Assembly: GCA_000697455.1 (NCBI GenBank)
Contig: JNET01029689.1
Span: 1-10,136 of the forward strand
Direction: 5' to 3'
From: Basidiobolus heterosporus B8920
Taxonomy: Eukaryota > Basidiobolomycota > Basidiobolomycetes > Basidiobolales > Basidiobolaceae
DNA: 10,136 nucleotides
The notes beneath the pieces were generated by a model. It was not told the origin of the DNA. It saw only the letters and a list, made by a program, of their open reading frames with translations, and searched no databases. A program made the translations under genes and the position numbers. Positions 1 through 9,051 of the stretch are shown here, in pieces (the stretch's first letter is position 1; every line of letters begins with the position of its first letter).

Positions 1-57
1 GGGCTTGACAGTTTAGCTCATTTACTTGCTAAGAATGATTCCAGTCTGTATACTATT

Positions 58-294
58 GTTAAAAAGCTGCACTAGCCACAAATAGCTTCTTTGTTTTAAT
101 TTATTGAAATAAAGATTTCACCTGTTGGTGATTGTCACCCCCTAACCCTAAGCCCTGGCACTATAATTGGAACAAGTCTAATGATCTGCATACTTGAATT
201 TTAAAAGCTACACTCACAGCATATGGCTGCTTTATTTTAATTTATTGAAATAACAACTTCACCTGATTGGTGACTTTCTCTCCCCTAACCCTTT
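58..294 (+). repeat. Imperfect tandem repeat, two units about 141 bp apart
   Basis: Two related units, 58-151 and 199-294, share the order: an aaaagct-type start, an identical 18-base core (94-111 and 235-252), a ttcacctg-like stretch, a ggtga motif, then a CCCTAACCC-type end. The cores are 141 bp apart. Unit 1 contains the perfect inverted repeat GGTGA-TTG-TCACC (127-139), which is degenerate in unit 2. The 14-base string starting ggtgacttt recurs 34 bp further on (269 and 303), so there is a smaller duplication inside. The family is not recognised. The units are diverged and CpG-free like their surroundings. Confidence 0.7.
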
Positions 295-1782
295 TAACTG
301 TAGGTGACTTTCTCTCTCATAAACTCTTATCCTTCTTTTCATGTATTAATATCATAAAGACCTCTTTCTTGCAGCATCATTTTTATTGTCACACAGCAGA
401 ACAGATAACTAATACTAACAAAATGCTCATCAGGAGAAAAGATTTCAGTAGTATCAACAGTAGGTATTCCAGAGAGTGCCAACTCATGGCTTGGGGCCTA
501 TAGCAAGATGCTAAGAGCTATTGGTGGTGATTTGAAAAGCCAGAAGAATATCTAGTTCTTACATGTAGAGCTACATAATGTAGAGTTACTTCTATACTTC
601 TGTCAGTGAGTAAGTAACAAAGCATGTGAATGCAGTGGCAAAGGCTCAAGAGGCATATGTGTGTAGCATGGGGTTTTTTGGCCCAACTTAGGAAAGTTAA
701 ATATTCTGAATACTTCAAAGCTATTAACAATACCCTAAGTAAAGCCCAAGAGGGATTTACAGGTGTGAGGAAACTCAGATGAGAATATCATAGCAGTAAG
801 ATATAGTACAAATAATCAGCTGCCAATCAAACTCTTTTAGGGTTTTTTCTATCAATGTGTAATCATAATGTGCATATGTTACAGTTGAATGGACTCATGC
901 TCTTTGGATGAATTTGCACTATAATCACTCCCACAACAAAATTATGATTACAGCTTTGGCAAAAGTCACAATCTTGGCATGCATCTGGCTTAATTTTTTA
1001 AGCCAAAAGTGAGTAAATTAACCTCCCCAAAGCAAAGGCATGCTCAAAACCATTATACTTTCAAAAACTCAGTTTTATATTTCAATGCTAATGTAATATA
1101 TGAAGAAGAAAATAGAAAATTTAGCAAACAAGTAAAAGTGAAATCTTACAAGATATCATAAAGATCACAGTGCCTAATTGTCTTGTCAGAACTTACTCTT
1201 ATTGCACTCAATGTTTTCTCAGGCAACTTCTATTCTTTTTTTATCATTACTGGACAAAATTATATCATCTACTTGTAATCAAGTCAGTCACATTCAAAGT
1301 TTAACAAAGCTCACACAATAAGTAATGGAATATGGAATGCCATCTTTGAATATGTGTAATGCAGATTCATAGCCATCCAATGAAAGCTGCTTTACAAGAA
1401 CTGATCTACTATAGGGCCATTTAAACATCACAGAAATTAGAGCTCACTTGATGAAGTGCTTTTACCAATCTTTGATTGCCAAGAAATTGATTAACCTTGA
1501 TTAGCTATAGTAGCTGATTCAGTCAATGATACTACTTAAGCTACAAACAGCACTAGACTAGTGGTGGGCATCTGACAAGGCAGGTTTTAGCTATAATGGA
1601 TGACTATTTTCTAATTTATTATCCTTTGAAATTATCTCAAGCTCCAAGTTGTATAAGTATGTACCTGATTTCCAGAGTACATGATCATTGAGGCTCCTTT
1701 CTGTACATCTCTTAACTCAGAGAATAAGTCCTACTCATGCTCTAAAGGCATCTTGTCTCAACCAGCCTTTCCTTTATTTAAG

Positions 1783-2046
1783 CTAAGCATAGTAAAACAA
1801 GTTCCTTTCAAAGCTTGATGAGGTATAATCAAATATCATTGGCCTAAAGATATAAGCAGAGACATCTTTACTTGAGGGCACACAACTTGGTAGCATGCCA
1901 CTTTTGTCTAGGGAAATGAACAAGCTTGAATCATATCCATTTATATTTAACTTGAACAAGTATCCATCATTGGCCTGATCTGCCAGCATCACTGAGGCTA
2001 GATAAAATCTGTACCTATGTGGATATTGTTTCATGACTATAAGCAA
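1783..2046 (-). pseudogene. Unidentified coding-like fragment, 87 codons
   Basis: This minus-strand open frame has its first ATG at about 2034 and stays open slightly upstream of 2046. Its composition looks more like a soluble protein than other chance frames in the block: it is mixed, with Gly, Asp, Ser and aromatic residues and the order MLADQAND...NINGYDSSLF...FRPMIFDY. It has no CGN arginine codons because the region has almost no CpG. I recognise no family, and there is no promoter, intron or neighbouring gene in support. It may be a remnant of a decayed mobile element or host gene, or chance. Confidence 0.25.
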
Positions 2047-4563
2047 GCTAACAGATCCAACTTCCTTGATTAAAGAAGATAAGATTCTATATAAGCTCTA
2101 ATATAGACCTGGCTTTGTCTCCAATCTTTAGATCTGCTCAATCATACCATGGTCACATATGAAGCATTGCTACTAATCACACTGTAAGGCCAAAACTCTT
2201 GGCACCCATTATGAGCCCTTTGACACCAGCAAAAATATGGTTGTGACACTTTCTTTGTAGCATGACAAAGACTAAAGTATAGCATCTATTGGATATACTT
2301 GAAGAAAGAAATAAGAGTAAGATATATATTAAAATGTTTGGTCAGATTGAGAGCTGATCTTGCTACTTTACAGGTGCACAAGCTGCCATCATCATAGCCC
2401 TAGTGCCTTAAATATTACTAAATACCAAAATCCTCATACTCTAACTCTAAGTTACATAGCTTCAGCAAAACCACAGCTTGTAAATGATTAACTTACTCAA
2501 AGGTTCTATACATGCCAAAACTGGGCTTTGGATGCTATATCTAGGCATACATTCCATTACTCAATATCACCAACCCCTTTTGTAGCTCACAATGGTGATA
2601 TAATGCAGGAAGACTTTACTTCAGGGCCAATCATAATAAGTGTTAGCTTACAATCTATGTTATCACCTGGTAGCATTTGTAAACTATAAGCTTACTGATA
2701 TGGGCTATCATCACAGTCAATTGCATAAGAATCCATCAGTATTGAGAATTGAAGTACAACTTCAGTCCAGGCATTGTAGCTTGATATCAGGCATTATGAC
2801 AACCATTATATGCAACACAATATCTTCAATTTGCTTACTGCAGTAGTTCCAGTGACTTAACATATAAGAATGGTGCAGTAAGTATGCAAGAAAGATTCAT
2901 GCAATATGATCACTCATTATCATAACTCCAATTCAACAGAGCCATGGCAAGATCAGAAGCTTCAAAAAGCATATATCTCAATATTACTATGGCTTAATCT
3001 ATCTCTTAGGTGTTGTAAATCAAAGGGCAAAAAGCACTTCTAATGAGTAACCTTCCATTTTATAAGCTAGTGTGAGGTTATCTTGCATTCTGTGTGGAGC
3101 AAAAGGCCCATGACCATATTCAGCATACCTATAAAAGCCAAGGTGGAACTAAAAATTGCATAACAAAGTCAAAAGGCAAGGAGGAGCCCATGATTCTAGT
3201 TGAGCTTCAGCAAATTTCAATCGGAGTTAGAGAAAGCTATACCATGATGTTTATTGATTACCTATTTTGGCATTGGTATATTTGATATCCTGGAGTAGTA
3301 ATAACCTGAAAACCTTTTGATATTAATATACCAACTTGAAAATTACTTAAGCAATATTAACAACAGGAATCTTGTAAGTTTAATATTTTCTGTTACCCTA
3401 ATAGGCTCAATGAGCTACTATATTTATCTCTGCCTAATGACTGCCTTGCAAAGCTGTTATCTCTGTTTCTATATTTTGTATAGGTACAATTGTGATGATG
3501 ATTTATTATTTTGCTGGTGTCTGTATTATACCATATATTCAGTATCAGCTGCTTTATAAGACTAAATGGCAACAAAAGTACTACCAAAGTCACTTGAGAA
3601 TGACCCATAGGATATGGTAGAAGATAAAAGCAGCAAGAGTATCATAATGTAGCATCCATGTGCTGTCTTTGGAAGCTGGAACCCCCCACCTAACTACAGC
3701 AAGTGCATAAACAATCAGTAATTCTAAGTGCATATTACTATGTTGATTGCTCCATTCTAACCTGGTTATGTGCTTTTATTAGGAAGTATTCAATGGTTTC
3801 TTGCAGGAAGAGGTTAGGAGAACAAACAACTGCTTAGCCTTGCTTGTGGTATGGGATACTCATGCCATAGTAAGCAATATAGTAAGTGAATAAGATTTAA
3901 TATCAAGAGCTATATATTGGCCATATACACAGCAAATCTTTGCACAGGTATAGTAACTCTCACAGATTTCCACTAGCACCAGATATCATATACTAGCAAA
4001 TTGATTGTACTATAAATTGCAGTATGCTAAGTATTTTTGTTAATGTGTGGGTGGAAGAGAATTATGTAAAAGTAGTTAATTTCTGTCTGTTGAATTAGGT
4101 AAAAGCAAGTACTTAGTAATCTTTAACACTTGTAAATAGTGGAGTCATTGGCCAGAGAAAGGCAGAATAGAGGGGTACTAAATTAACTAACATACTTGAA
4201 GGCAAAGTGTGCAAATGCTGGTACATAAACTGTCACTGGTTGGCATAATGCTAAGGGAGATAGTAAAGTTGAGGTTGATGGACAGATACCCTATGAAAAC
4301 CATCTGAAAATCTTGTAATCGACAATTAGCCTGTGTACTTGCAACTTCTTGGTAGCACCATGTCAAACTGATCTAGATCTGATGAAATTCATTTTCATAG
4401 TGAAGATGAAGACCCAGTTCTTACTTAGCATTAGTCTATGGTTTCACAATATGGCTGCACTAATAGATAAGCTTCCTCCCCCATTTCTCATGGCTCCATC
4501 CCTGCTAAATCTTTACTCAGCCACTAAGATCTTGTCAATTCAGTTCACTTAATGACCATGAGT

Positions 4564-4690
4564 GATTTTATCTTTTATACTACAGTTAAAAGGCTATGCA
4601 AGTAGCTGGTGATTGTCACCCCTGTAACTCTAAGAACTACTCCAAAATGTATTTTTCTACATAAACATAAATGCTCTGCATATTAAGCAT
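4564..4690 (+). repeat. Dispersed copy of the 1-200 repeat
   Basis: This stretch resembles bases 37-200 in the same orientation. Shared pieces, in order, are a gatt...tatacta...gttaaaa segment, the 13-base inverted repeat GGTGATTGTCACC (4608-4620, identical to 127-139), a C-rich end resembling cccctaac, and a later ctgcata segment (near 4676 versus 185). The copy lacks the AT-rich core seen at 94-111. Two same-orientation copies about 4.5 kb apart could be the ends of one old element or independent copies of a repeat family; the sequence alone does not decide. Confidence 0.55.
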
Positions 4691-5119
4691 GTGAATTCAT
4701 CTAGTAAGAAGGATTTGTATTCAATTTATATGAACACCTATATGAGAAGAGTTGTGAAATCAGCATCAGCCTCAAAAAGCACATAATCCCCAGGTATCAT
4801 CTTCTTACCACCTACTCTTTACTTTGTGTACTCTAGCACCTACTTTGCTCCAGCAATGTCTGTGCTTATAGTAGTAGTGGATATATTTACAGACTAAAGA
4901 ATCAATTATAATCTAAATATTTTCTTCAGATTGCAGTCATTTTGTTGCAATGTTTAATACATGCATCATATCTATATCTTTTTGGGTGCTTTATGCATCA
5001 TATATCCACTTCCAACCTTGACAATAGCCACTGAACTTCAGTAGGACAATTTCAGCTTTTCCAGTTACATAGAGGATTACTCATCATTCTGTAAGCAACA
5101 GCTTTGAGCCATGTTAATT

Positions 5120-5820
5120 CGGGCAGCATATCAGTGATATGTAGATGTCACTTTGGGCTAGATATGTGAAGAGTCACTTATAAGAGACCACCTTTTAATG
5201 GCTCCTATATAATCATGGTATTTGATTGCTCAGATGAAGATTGTGCCAGGTTACATATTTTTATCCTAATCCTTGCTTGGGAAATGTTTCAAGGCTATGC
5301 ACACCGAACTACAAGCAGCACAAAGAAAAATAACAATGTAGTGTACAGACAAAAGAGTAGTGACAGGAAGGATAGGGAAATGCATGCAAACTCGGCAATT
5401 CAAGTGATTTTGAGGAAGAAATGAGCGCTGAATACTGAGGCTTAGCCTTTATTACACAAGGTAAGGGGAAAAAACATCCAAACGTGAGGATGAACAAGTA
5501 ATTATAGGTAATACGTTATGCACGTTTATGGCTGGTTTGTAACAACAGACCAACTATTATTTGTAAAATACTCGAACAATTAGGTTATCAAGCAAGTTAT
5601 TATGTGGATTACCCATCCGGATATCATTTTTTAGGGTTCCACGTATTGGCGTTAGTACTATGAAAATTCGTACATTAGCTTGGCCTACATTGACTTCCTT
5701 GCTTCATAGAAACGCCACCCAAATGAAAGCTCTTACAGCACCTGTTGCTTACTAGTATTGCTGCAAACTCTGGGGAATAGTACGATAATAAGCCACCAGA
5801 GATATGCGTGTAAAGCTCAC
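5120..5820. other. Transition region and upstream region of the crystallin-like gene
   Basis: CpG reappears here, sparsely at first (about 5120, 5304, 5393, 5427) and then often after 5460, which marks the edge of the depleted block. A TTAGGG-type motif lies at 5631-5636. Open frames at 5215-5424 (plus) and 5309-5497 (minus) overlap and show no domain, so I do not call them. I see no RNA gene. The last few hundred bases presumably carry regulatory sequence for the gene at 5869. Confidence 0.5.
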
Positions 5821-5830
5821 TATATATATG
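5821..5830 (+). promoter_or_regulatory. TATA box of the crystallin-like gene
   Basis: TATATATATG lies 39-48 bp before the chosen ATG at 5869. That spacing implies a short 5' leader if transcription starts about 30 bp downstream. It supports ATG 5869 rather than the upstream part of the same open frame, which would begin before the TATA box. Confidence 0.55.
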
Positions 5831-5868
5831 GTGCATTCCGCATTGTGGTATTCATACACACTAACAGA

Positions 5869-6556
5869 ATGTCTATAGCCTCAGGAACTGCTGCTTTCTA
5901 CTACCAAACGAACTTTGGTGGAACTCCGGATACCTATAAGATTGGCGACAGTCGTACTTTCTATGATGGAGATCAATGGAATGACAAATATCTCTCCTTG
6001 AAGGTTGGCTCAGGTGCAAAGGTAATAATAAGGGAGTTGGACAATTATAGTCCGGGTGTTCTAAATTTTTCTCCTTCTGTAGGTCAATGCTTGGCAGCAC
6101 AGCAATGGCGGTGGAAAACATATTGATTACACTGCAGGAGAGTATCCGAACAGTGGCGCCGATATCGGCGGGCTTTCCAAGTTTCAGGTGTTGGCTAATG
6201 ATACCACCTTTGCCATTGATGTCCGCTTGAAGGATGCAACTGGCAAGCAGGACGGTGCCTATACCCTTGAGATCAAGGCAGCTGATGTTGGGGATGTTAA
6301 AACAACCTCGAACGATGTGAACTATGCTCAAGTTGGGACCTCATCTTCTAACCTTGCCATCACCACCGCAATCTATGTTCAAGAGGTTGCTTGGCCAGGT
6401 GCTACTGTAGCCAATGGTTCTGTATATTTCCAATGGGATCCCTCGACCACAGAGGTCAAGGCAACCCAAACCGAAGGCTTTCCCACCAATATGTCCCTTA
6501 CTCAAGATGATCGTACTGCTTTCACTTTCATTCTCAATAGCGTACCCGATGCTTAG
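5869..6556 (+). CDS. Beta/gamma-crystallin-fold protein, two exons, 208 aa
   Basis: Exons are 5869-6021 and 6083-6556. The 61-bp phase-0 intron starts GTAATA and ends in a pyrimidine-rich tract with TAG. Splicing joins GSGAK to VNAWQHSNGGG and removes a frame change. Residues 4-88 form two Greek-key motifs typical of beta/gamma-crystallins. The first has AFYYQTNFGG and WNDKYLSLKV; the second has WQHSNGGGKH and ADIGGLSKF. The calcium-site pattern (N/D)(N/D)xx(S/T)S is only partly matched: NDKYLS and DIGGLS both have Leu at position five, so calcium binding is uncertain. Residues 89-208 are a Thr/Val/Ala-rich, probably beta-strand domain I cannot name. No signal peptide or membrane segment is evident, so the protein is probably cytosolic. 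In fungi and slime moulds such domains occur in stress- or dormancy-linked proteins; a role here is inference. A broken copy lies just downstream. Confidence 0.82.
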
Positions 6557-6772
6557 TACTCGTCAAATGTCGAGGAAGTTAACAAAAAAAAATTCATGAT
6601 TCAGGAAATATTGAAATAAGCTAGCAAAGTACTGAATGAACTTCAAATATAAAGAATATGCTCAATGTTCAACGGAACAACTATTATGATGATTATTTTG
6701 GAGTGCGTGGTGTAATATCGAGTCTTGGTGTAATCCGGCTGGATCTAATTACTCAGCAGTGATAACGGCGGC
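6557..6772. other. Spacer between the crystallin-like gene and its decayed copy
   Basis: This is AT-rich sequence with an A-run at about 6582-6590 and TGAAATAAG near 6612. The latter is a weak match to a polyadenylation signal and could serve the upstream gene. No open frame of note is present. The right part should correspond to the promoter side of the duplicated copy. Confidence 0.4.
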
Positions 6773-6919
6773 TTTAAAAGGAATGCTACACAGATAGCGC
6801 ATTCGCCATTGAGATCTTCATACAGAATGGCCATCCCCTTAGGGAGCATAGCTTTCTACTATCAGGAGAACACCTGGGTTGAAATAGATAAAAAAAGTGC
6901 AAATCATGAATCCAACTAA
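6773..6919 (+). pseudogene. Truncated tandem copy of the crystallin-like gene
   Basis: A TATA-like TTTAAAAG (6773-6780) is followed 47-54 bp later by ATG 6827 and the peptide MAIPLGSIAFYYQENTW, which parallels MSIASGTAAFYYQTNFG of the intact gene. The leader is also similar: both have a gcattc...cattg...cttcatac/attcatac stretch ending in cagaATG. Similarity stops after about 17 codons, and the frame ends at 6919 after 30 codons. The second Greek key and the C-terminal domain are absent. It is therefore a tandem duplicate that kept the promoter and first beta-strands but lost the rest. It could still be transcribed into a 30-residue peptide, but there is no sign of selection for that. Confidence 0.7.
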
Positions 6920-7016
6920 ACTACAAGATCAATAGTTTCCACTCCAATGATGAGCTATTTACTGTATTATAGGGCATAATAAGCATCAGCATAATATTCA
7001 ACACAATATTGTAGCA

Positions 7017-7359
7017 TTATTCACATTTAGCACCTCCATTACCGTTACTATTTCCACCATTGCCAACGCCATTTGCACCACTTCCGCTATCAGCGTCATT
7101 ATTACCATGTCCGCTACCTCGGTTTCCATTACCCTAACCCTAATTTTTCAGAGTCATAAGCAACTGCACCGTTGTCTCCACTACCATTACTGGCTTTAGT
7201 GCTTCCGCTACCAGCGCCATTTCCCCCGTTTCCGCCATCGCTGCTTCCTCCACTACTGTTACCAGCTCCACCATTGCCAAAATTGTAGGTACCAGCGTCG
7301 TTGTCACCATTACCGTTATCTTCATTACCAGCACCATCTTTGCCAAAGACATTATGTAT
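7017..7359 (-). pseudogene. Gly/Asn/Ser-rich reading frame in two parts, no clear start
   Basis: On the minus strand, 7359-7129 reads as a low-complexity protein rich in Gly, Asn, Asp and Ser, with stretches such as GNEDNGNGDND and SSGGSSDGGNGGNGAGSGS. The same composition continues in another frame from about 7133 to the stop at 7017 (GNRGSGHGNNDAD, ending GGAKCE). A one-base shift lies where CCCTAACCCTAA (plus strand, 7132-7143) crosses the frame. Upstream the first part meets a stop at 7362-7360. A possible 48-bp intron (7407-7360, GTATGC...TTAG) exists, but the sequence before it offers no ATG. It may be a broken gene, or the C-terminal exon of a gene with an unrecognised intron. No domain is recognised. 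An ATG-started frame at 7352-7140 reads Met/Val-rich and is probably a shadow. Confidence 0.4.
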
Positions 7360-7605
7360 CTAATTGTCTATGTGCAATTGAGATGCCACTCAGCTTAGCA
7401 AGCATACCTTTTTTATTCACATGAAAAATTGAAGAGTAGGTTTGTAAGGCTTTAGGGTTAGGGACTATCTACATAGAAACAAATAAGTTGGATTGGGTGT
7501 CAGGACTTAACCCCTAATCAAGAGTATCGAACAAATGTATACAACAAGGGTCAAAAAAGGCAAAATATTACACGAAAGAAAGACTATTGGGCGTTGGCTG
7601 TTAGG
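7360..7605. other. Spacer between the Gly-rich frame and the ankyrin gene
   Basis: No coding frame is convincing here. It contains TTAGGGTTAGGG (7452-7463) and is the likely 3' flank of the minus-strand ankyrin gene. I see no canonical AATAAA for that gene. On the minus strand it is also the upstream flank of the Gly-rich frame. Confidence 0.4.
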
Positions 7606-8448
7606 CTAAGCGTGGGCGACTGGAACGGTTGAAGAGTTTCTTCGTCTAGTTGGAGTGTTACCACCAATACTTTCTCCTTTCTCTTGAACTGTGGATAACT
7701 TTACAGGGTCAGAGTCACTTCTCAACCTTAAAGCCTTATTTCGTCCAAATGTCTGGCTGACGCTGTCCAGCAGATCTTGCATGCTTCCTCGGCGTTGCCT
7801 TCTTCTCCCAGGGTATTCAGGAATGATAGGCTTTGAAACAGAGCCTCGATCTATTGGTGAGTGTGGCGGCGAAACATACGAGTCACTACGATCATGACAA
7901 TCATTGGAGGTAGAGTAATTTTGTAGTAACTGAACGATATCGTGGTGATTTCTGGCCATAGCGATAGATAATGGAGTACTTCCATATTTATCTGGGATGT
8001 CGGGGTACGCCCCATGGTTTAGCAAAAGGCTAACTGTACGTACACATCCATTGGCACAGGCATAGTGCAAAGGTGTACTACCAGGCCCAGTGACATTGTT
8101 CCCTGAGCTAGAGTCGACCGATTCTCCGCTATATCGACGAGACACTCTATCAAAGGCTTGGATAAGTATTAATAACTTCAACAAAGGGTGCAAGGCTGTT
8201 CACCTTCTAGCGTTGACATCGGCCCCTCTGTCAATAAGATACTTAACAACTGCAGGGTTCCCACTACAGCAGGCTGCATGGATAGGAAGAACGCCGTTCA
8301 CTACGGAGTTGATGCTCTGACCATGATCTAAAGCGAACTTGACTAAACCAAGATTTCCGTTTGCTGCACCGGAATGTAGACCCAAATTGAGAAAAGATTT
8401 GACTTTTGGTTTGCTTGGTTTGAATACAGGTTTACTAAGTTTGTTCAT
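7606..8448 (-). CDS. Ankyrin-repeat protein, two exons, 261 aa
   Basis: The exons are 8448-8204 and 8146-7606 on the minus strand. The 57-bp phase-2 intron starts GTGAAC and ends GATAG. Splicing gives ADVNARRVSRRYSG and restores one frame; the unspliced frame stops at once. The N-terminus is basic (FKPSKPKVKSFLNLGLH). Four ankyrin-type units follow: about residues 22-51 (divergent, with GAANGNLGLVKFALDHGQSIN), 52-81 (PIHAACCSGNPAVVKYLIDRGADVN), about 100-130 (TPLHYACANG, LLLNHGAYPD) and about 132-155 (TPLSIAMARNHHDIVQLL). The last roughly 100 residues are Ser/Arg-rich and probably disordered, with phosphorylation-type RRGS and RRRNSS sites. Ankyrin repeats mediate protein binding; the partner is unknown. 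The SFLNLGLHSGAANGNLGLVKFALDHGQ block resembles a fungal ankyrin family I recall but cannot name. No membrane segment is seen. Confidence 0.85.
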
Positions 8449-8526
8449 AGTGAACTTGAGTGGATATCTGTGATATGAAAAATGAATAACTTAAAAGAAA
8501 GAAACGAAGTCAAAAAATGCCACTTG

Positions 8527-8535
8527 TTTTTTATA
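8527..8535 (-). promoter_or_regulatory. TATA-like box of the ankyrin gene
   Basis: On the minus strand TATAAAAAA lies about 80-87 bp before the ATG at 8448. It is preceded by GCCAGCCCTAAAT, whose CCCTAA core (plus strand TTAGGG, 8540-8545) recurs upstream of other genes in the window. The assignment is by position and motif only. Confidence 0.4.
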
Positions 8536-8792
8536 TGATTTAGGGCTGGCGTAACTTACTTTCCATCTTTTACTAGTTAAGGATTTCTCAATTTAATCTA
8601 TAGTCAACATTATTTATATCACAAATAACATAAATGAATTTATCATGTGACTCTTCCGAACTAACTATATGTGTTTGATGGGCTGAATGAGAAGACACCT
8701 AGCCCTTATTGATTTGGGCAACCCTAGCCCTAGTTTTTCTCATTTGATTATACTCAATAACTGGATAGTAAGTGTCAGAATACGTAATTCTC

Positions 8793-8831
8793 GATGTAGG
8801 TGATGTAGGTGATGTAGGTGATGTAGGTGAT
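8793..8831 (+). repeat. 9-bp minisatellite (GATGTAGGT)x4
   Basis: Four perfect copies of GATGTAGGT occupy 8793-8828, followed by GAT and then degenerate related sequence (gatatacatgatatagatgatg) to about 8850. On the minus strand one frame reads it as Ser-Pro-Thr repeats. Perfect copies beside degenerate ones suggest recent slippage or expansion at one end. Confidence 0.9.
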
Positions 8832-9008
8832 ATACATGATATAGATGATGCAGGAACGATAACAAACTCGACTAAACCGTTTCTTGATAGTTGCTTTAGG
8901 TTCAAGTAAAAGTTTCTAGTTTCACATGTCACTCTTCAAATCTTAGGGTTGGGGCTGGCATTCACTGGCGTAAATGACAGTGGGCGATGACGTAGAATGG
9001 GGTTAGGG

Positions 9009-9016
9009 TATAAATG
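9009..9016 (+). promoter_or_regulatory. Distal TATA-like box with telomere-like motif
   Basis: TATAAATG directly follows GGGGTTAGGG (TTAGGG at 9003-9008) and lies 15 bp after the CRE-like TGACGTA (8988-8994). It is about 300 bp before the caleosin ATG and 73-80 bp before the ATG of the small frame at 9089, so it could drive a longer caleosin transcript. It also forms part of the inverted repeat at 9010-9037. Confidence 0.35.
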
Positions 9017-9037
9017 GATGAGCTCATATCCATTTAT
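9010..9037. repeat. Perfect inverted repeat, 10-bp arms
   Basis: ATAAATGGAT (9010-9019) and ATCCATTTAT (9028-9037) are exact reverse complements around the 8-base centre GAGCTCAT. The middle ATGAGCTCAT is itself palindromic. It could be a dimeric regulator site or a hairpin. It lies in the putative distal caleosin promoter. Confidence 0.8.
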
Positions 9038-9051
9038 GTGAATTTCCTTGG

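Larger units (their letters stand above)
1..5119. other. CpG-depleted, gene-poor AT-rich block
   Basis: Reading every line, including line junctions, I find CpG only at 3222 and 4320 in this stretch, although C and G are otherwise common and GpC, TpG and CpA are frequent. Open frames here are short, overlap on both strands and show no recognisable domain, with one possible exception at 1783-2046. Apart from the repeats listed separately, bases 310-4560 hold no gene, RNA or promoter I can support. The pattern fits old repeat DNA mutated at methylated cytosines or by a RIP-like process restricted to CpG. The mechanism is inferred; the depletion is seen directly. Confidence 0.85.

Noticed and set aside
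267-503. Plus-strand open frame of 78 codons
   Set aside because: It begins inside a repeat in the CpG-free block, shows no domain, and its composition matches AT-rich noncoding sequence.
3317-3608. Overlapping plus and minus open frames with hydrophobic stretches
   Set aside because: Both strands are open over the same AT-rich stretch. Hydrophobic Leu/Ile/Tyr runs are expected from T-rich codons, and there is no family match or promoter.
4349-4552. 67-codon plus-strand frame in the desert
   Set aside because: It has no ATG at its start and no recognisable motif, and it is flanked by CpG-free noncoding sequence.
5215-5424. 69-codon ATG-started frame near the compartment edge
   Set aside because: The only TATA-like sequence lies directly against the ATG, there is no domain, and an opposite-strand frame overlaps it.
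5873-6331. Long minus-strand open frame of 152 codons
   Set aside because: It is antisense to the crystallin-like gene, whose spliced product has clear Greek-key motifs.
6985-7020. AT-rich hairpin around CAATATTG
   Set aside because: The arms are short and pure A/T-rich palindromes, expected by chance at this composition.
7140-7352. ATG-started Met/Val-rich minus-strand frame
   Set aside because: It is the out-of-frame reading of the GGT/AAT-rich sequence. The Gly/Asn-rich reading continues with the same composition on the other side of the break, so it is the more likely one.
7691-8320. Plus-strand frames at 7691-7897 and 8090-8320
   Set aside because: They are antisense to the exons of the ankyrin gene and show no domain.
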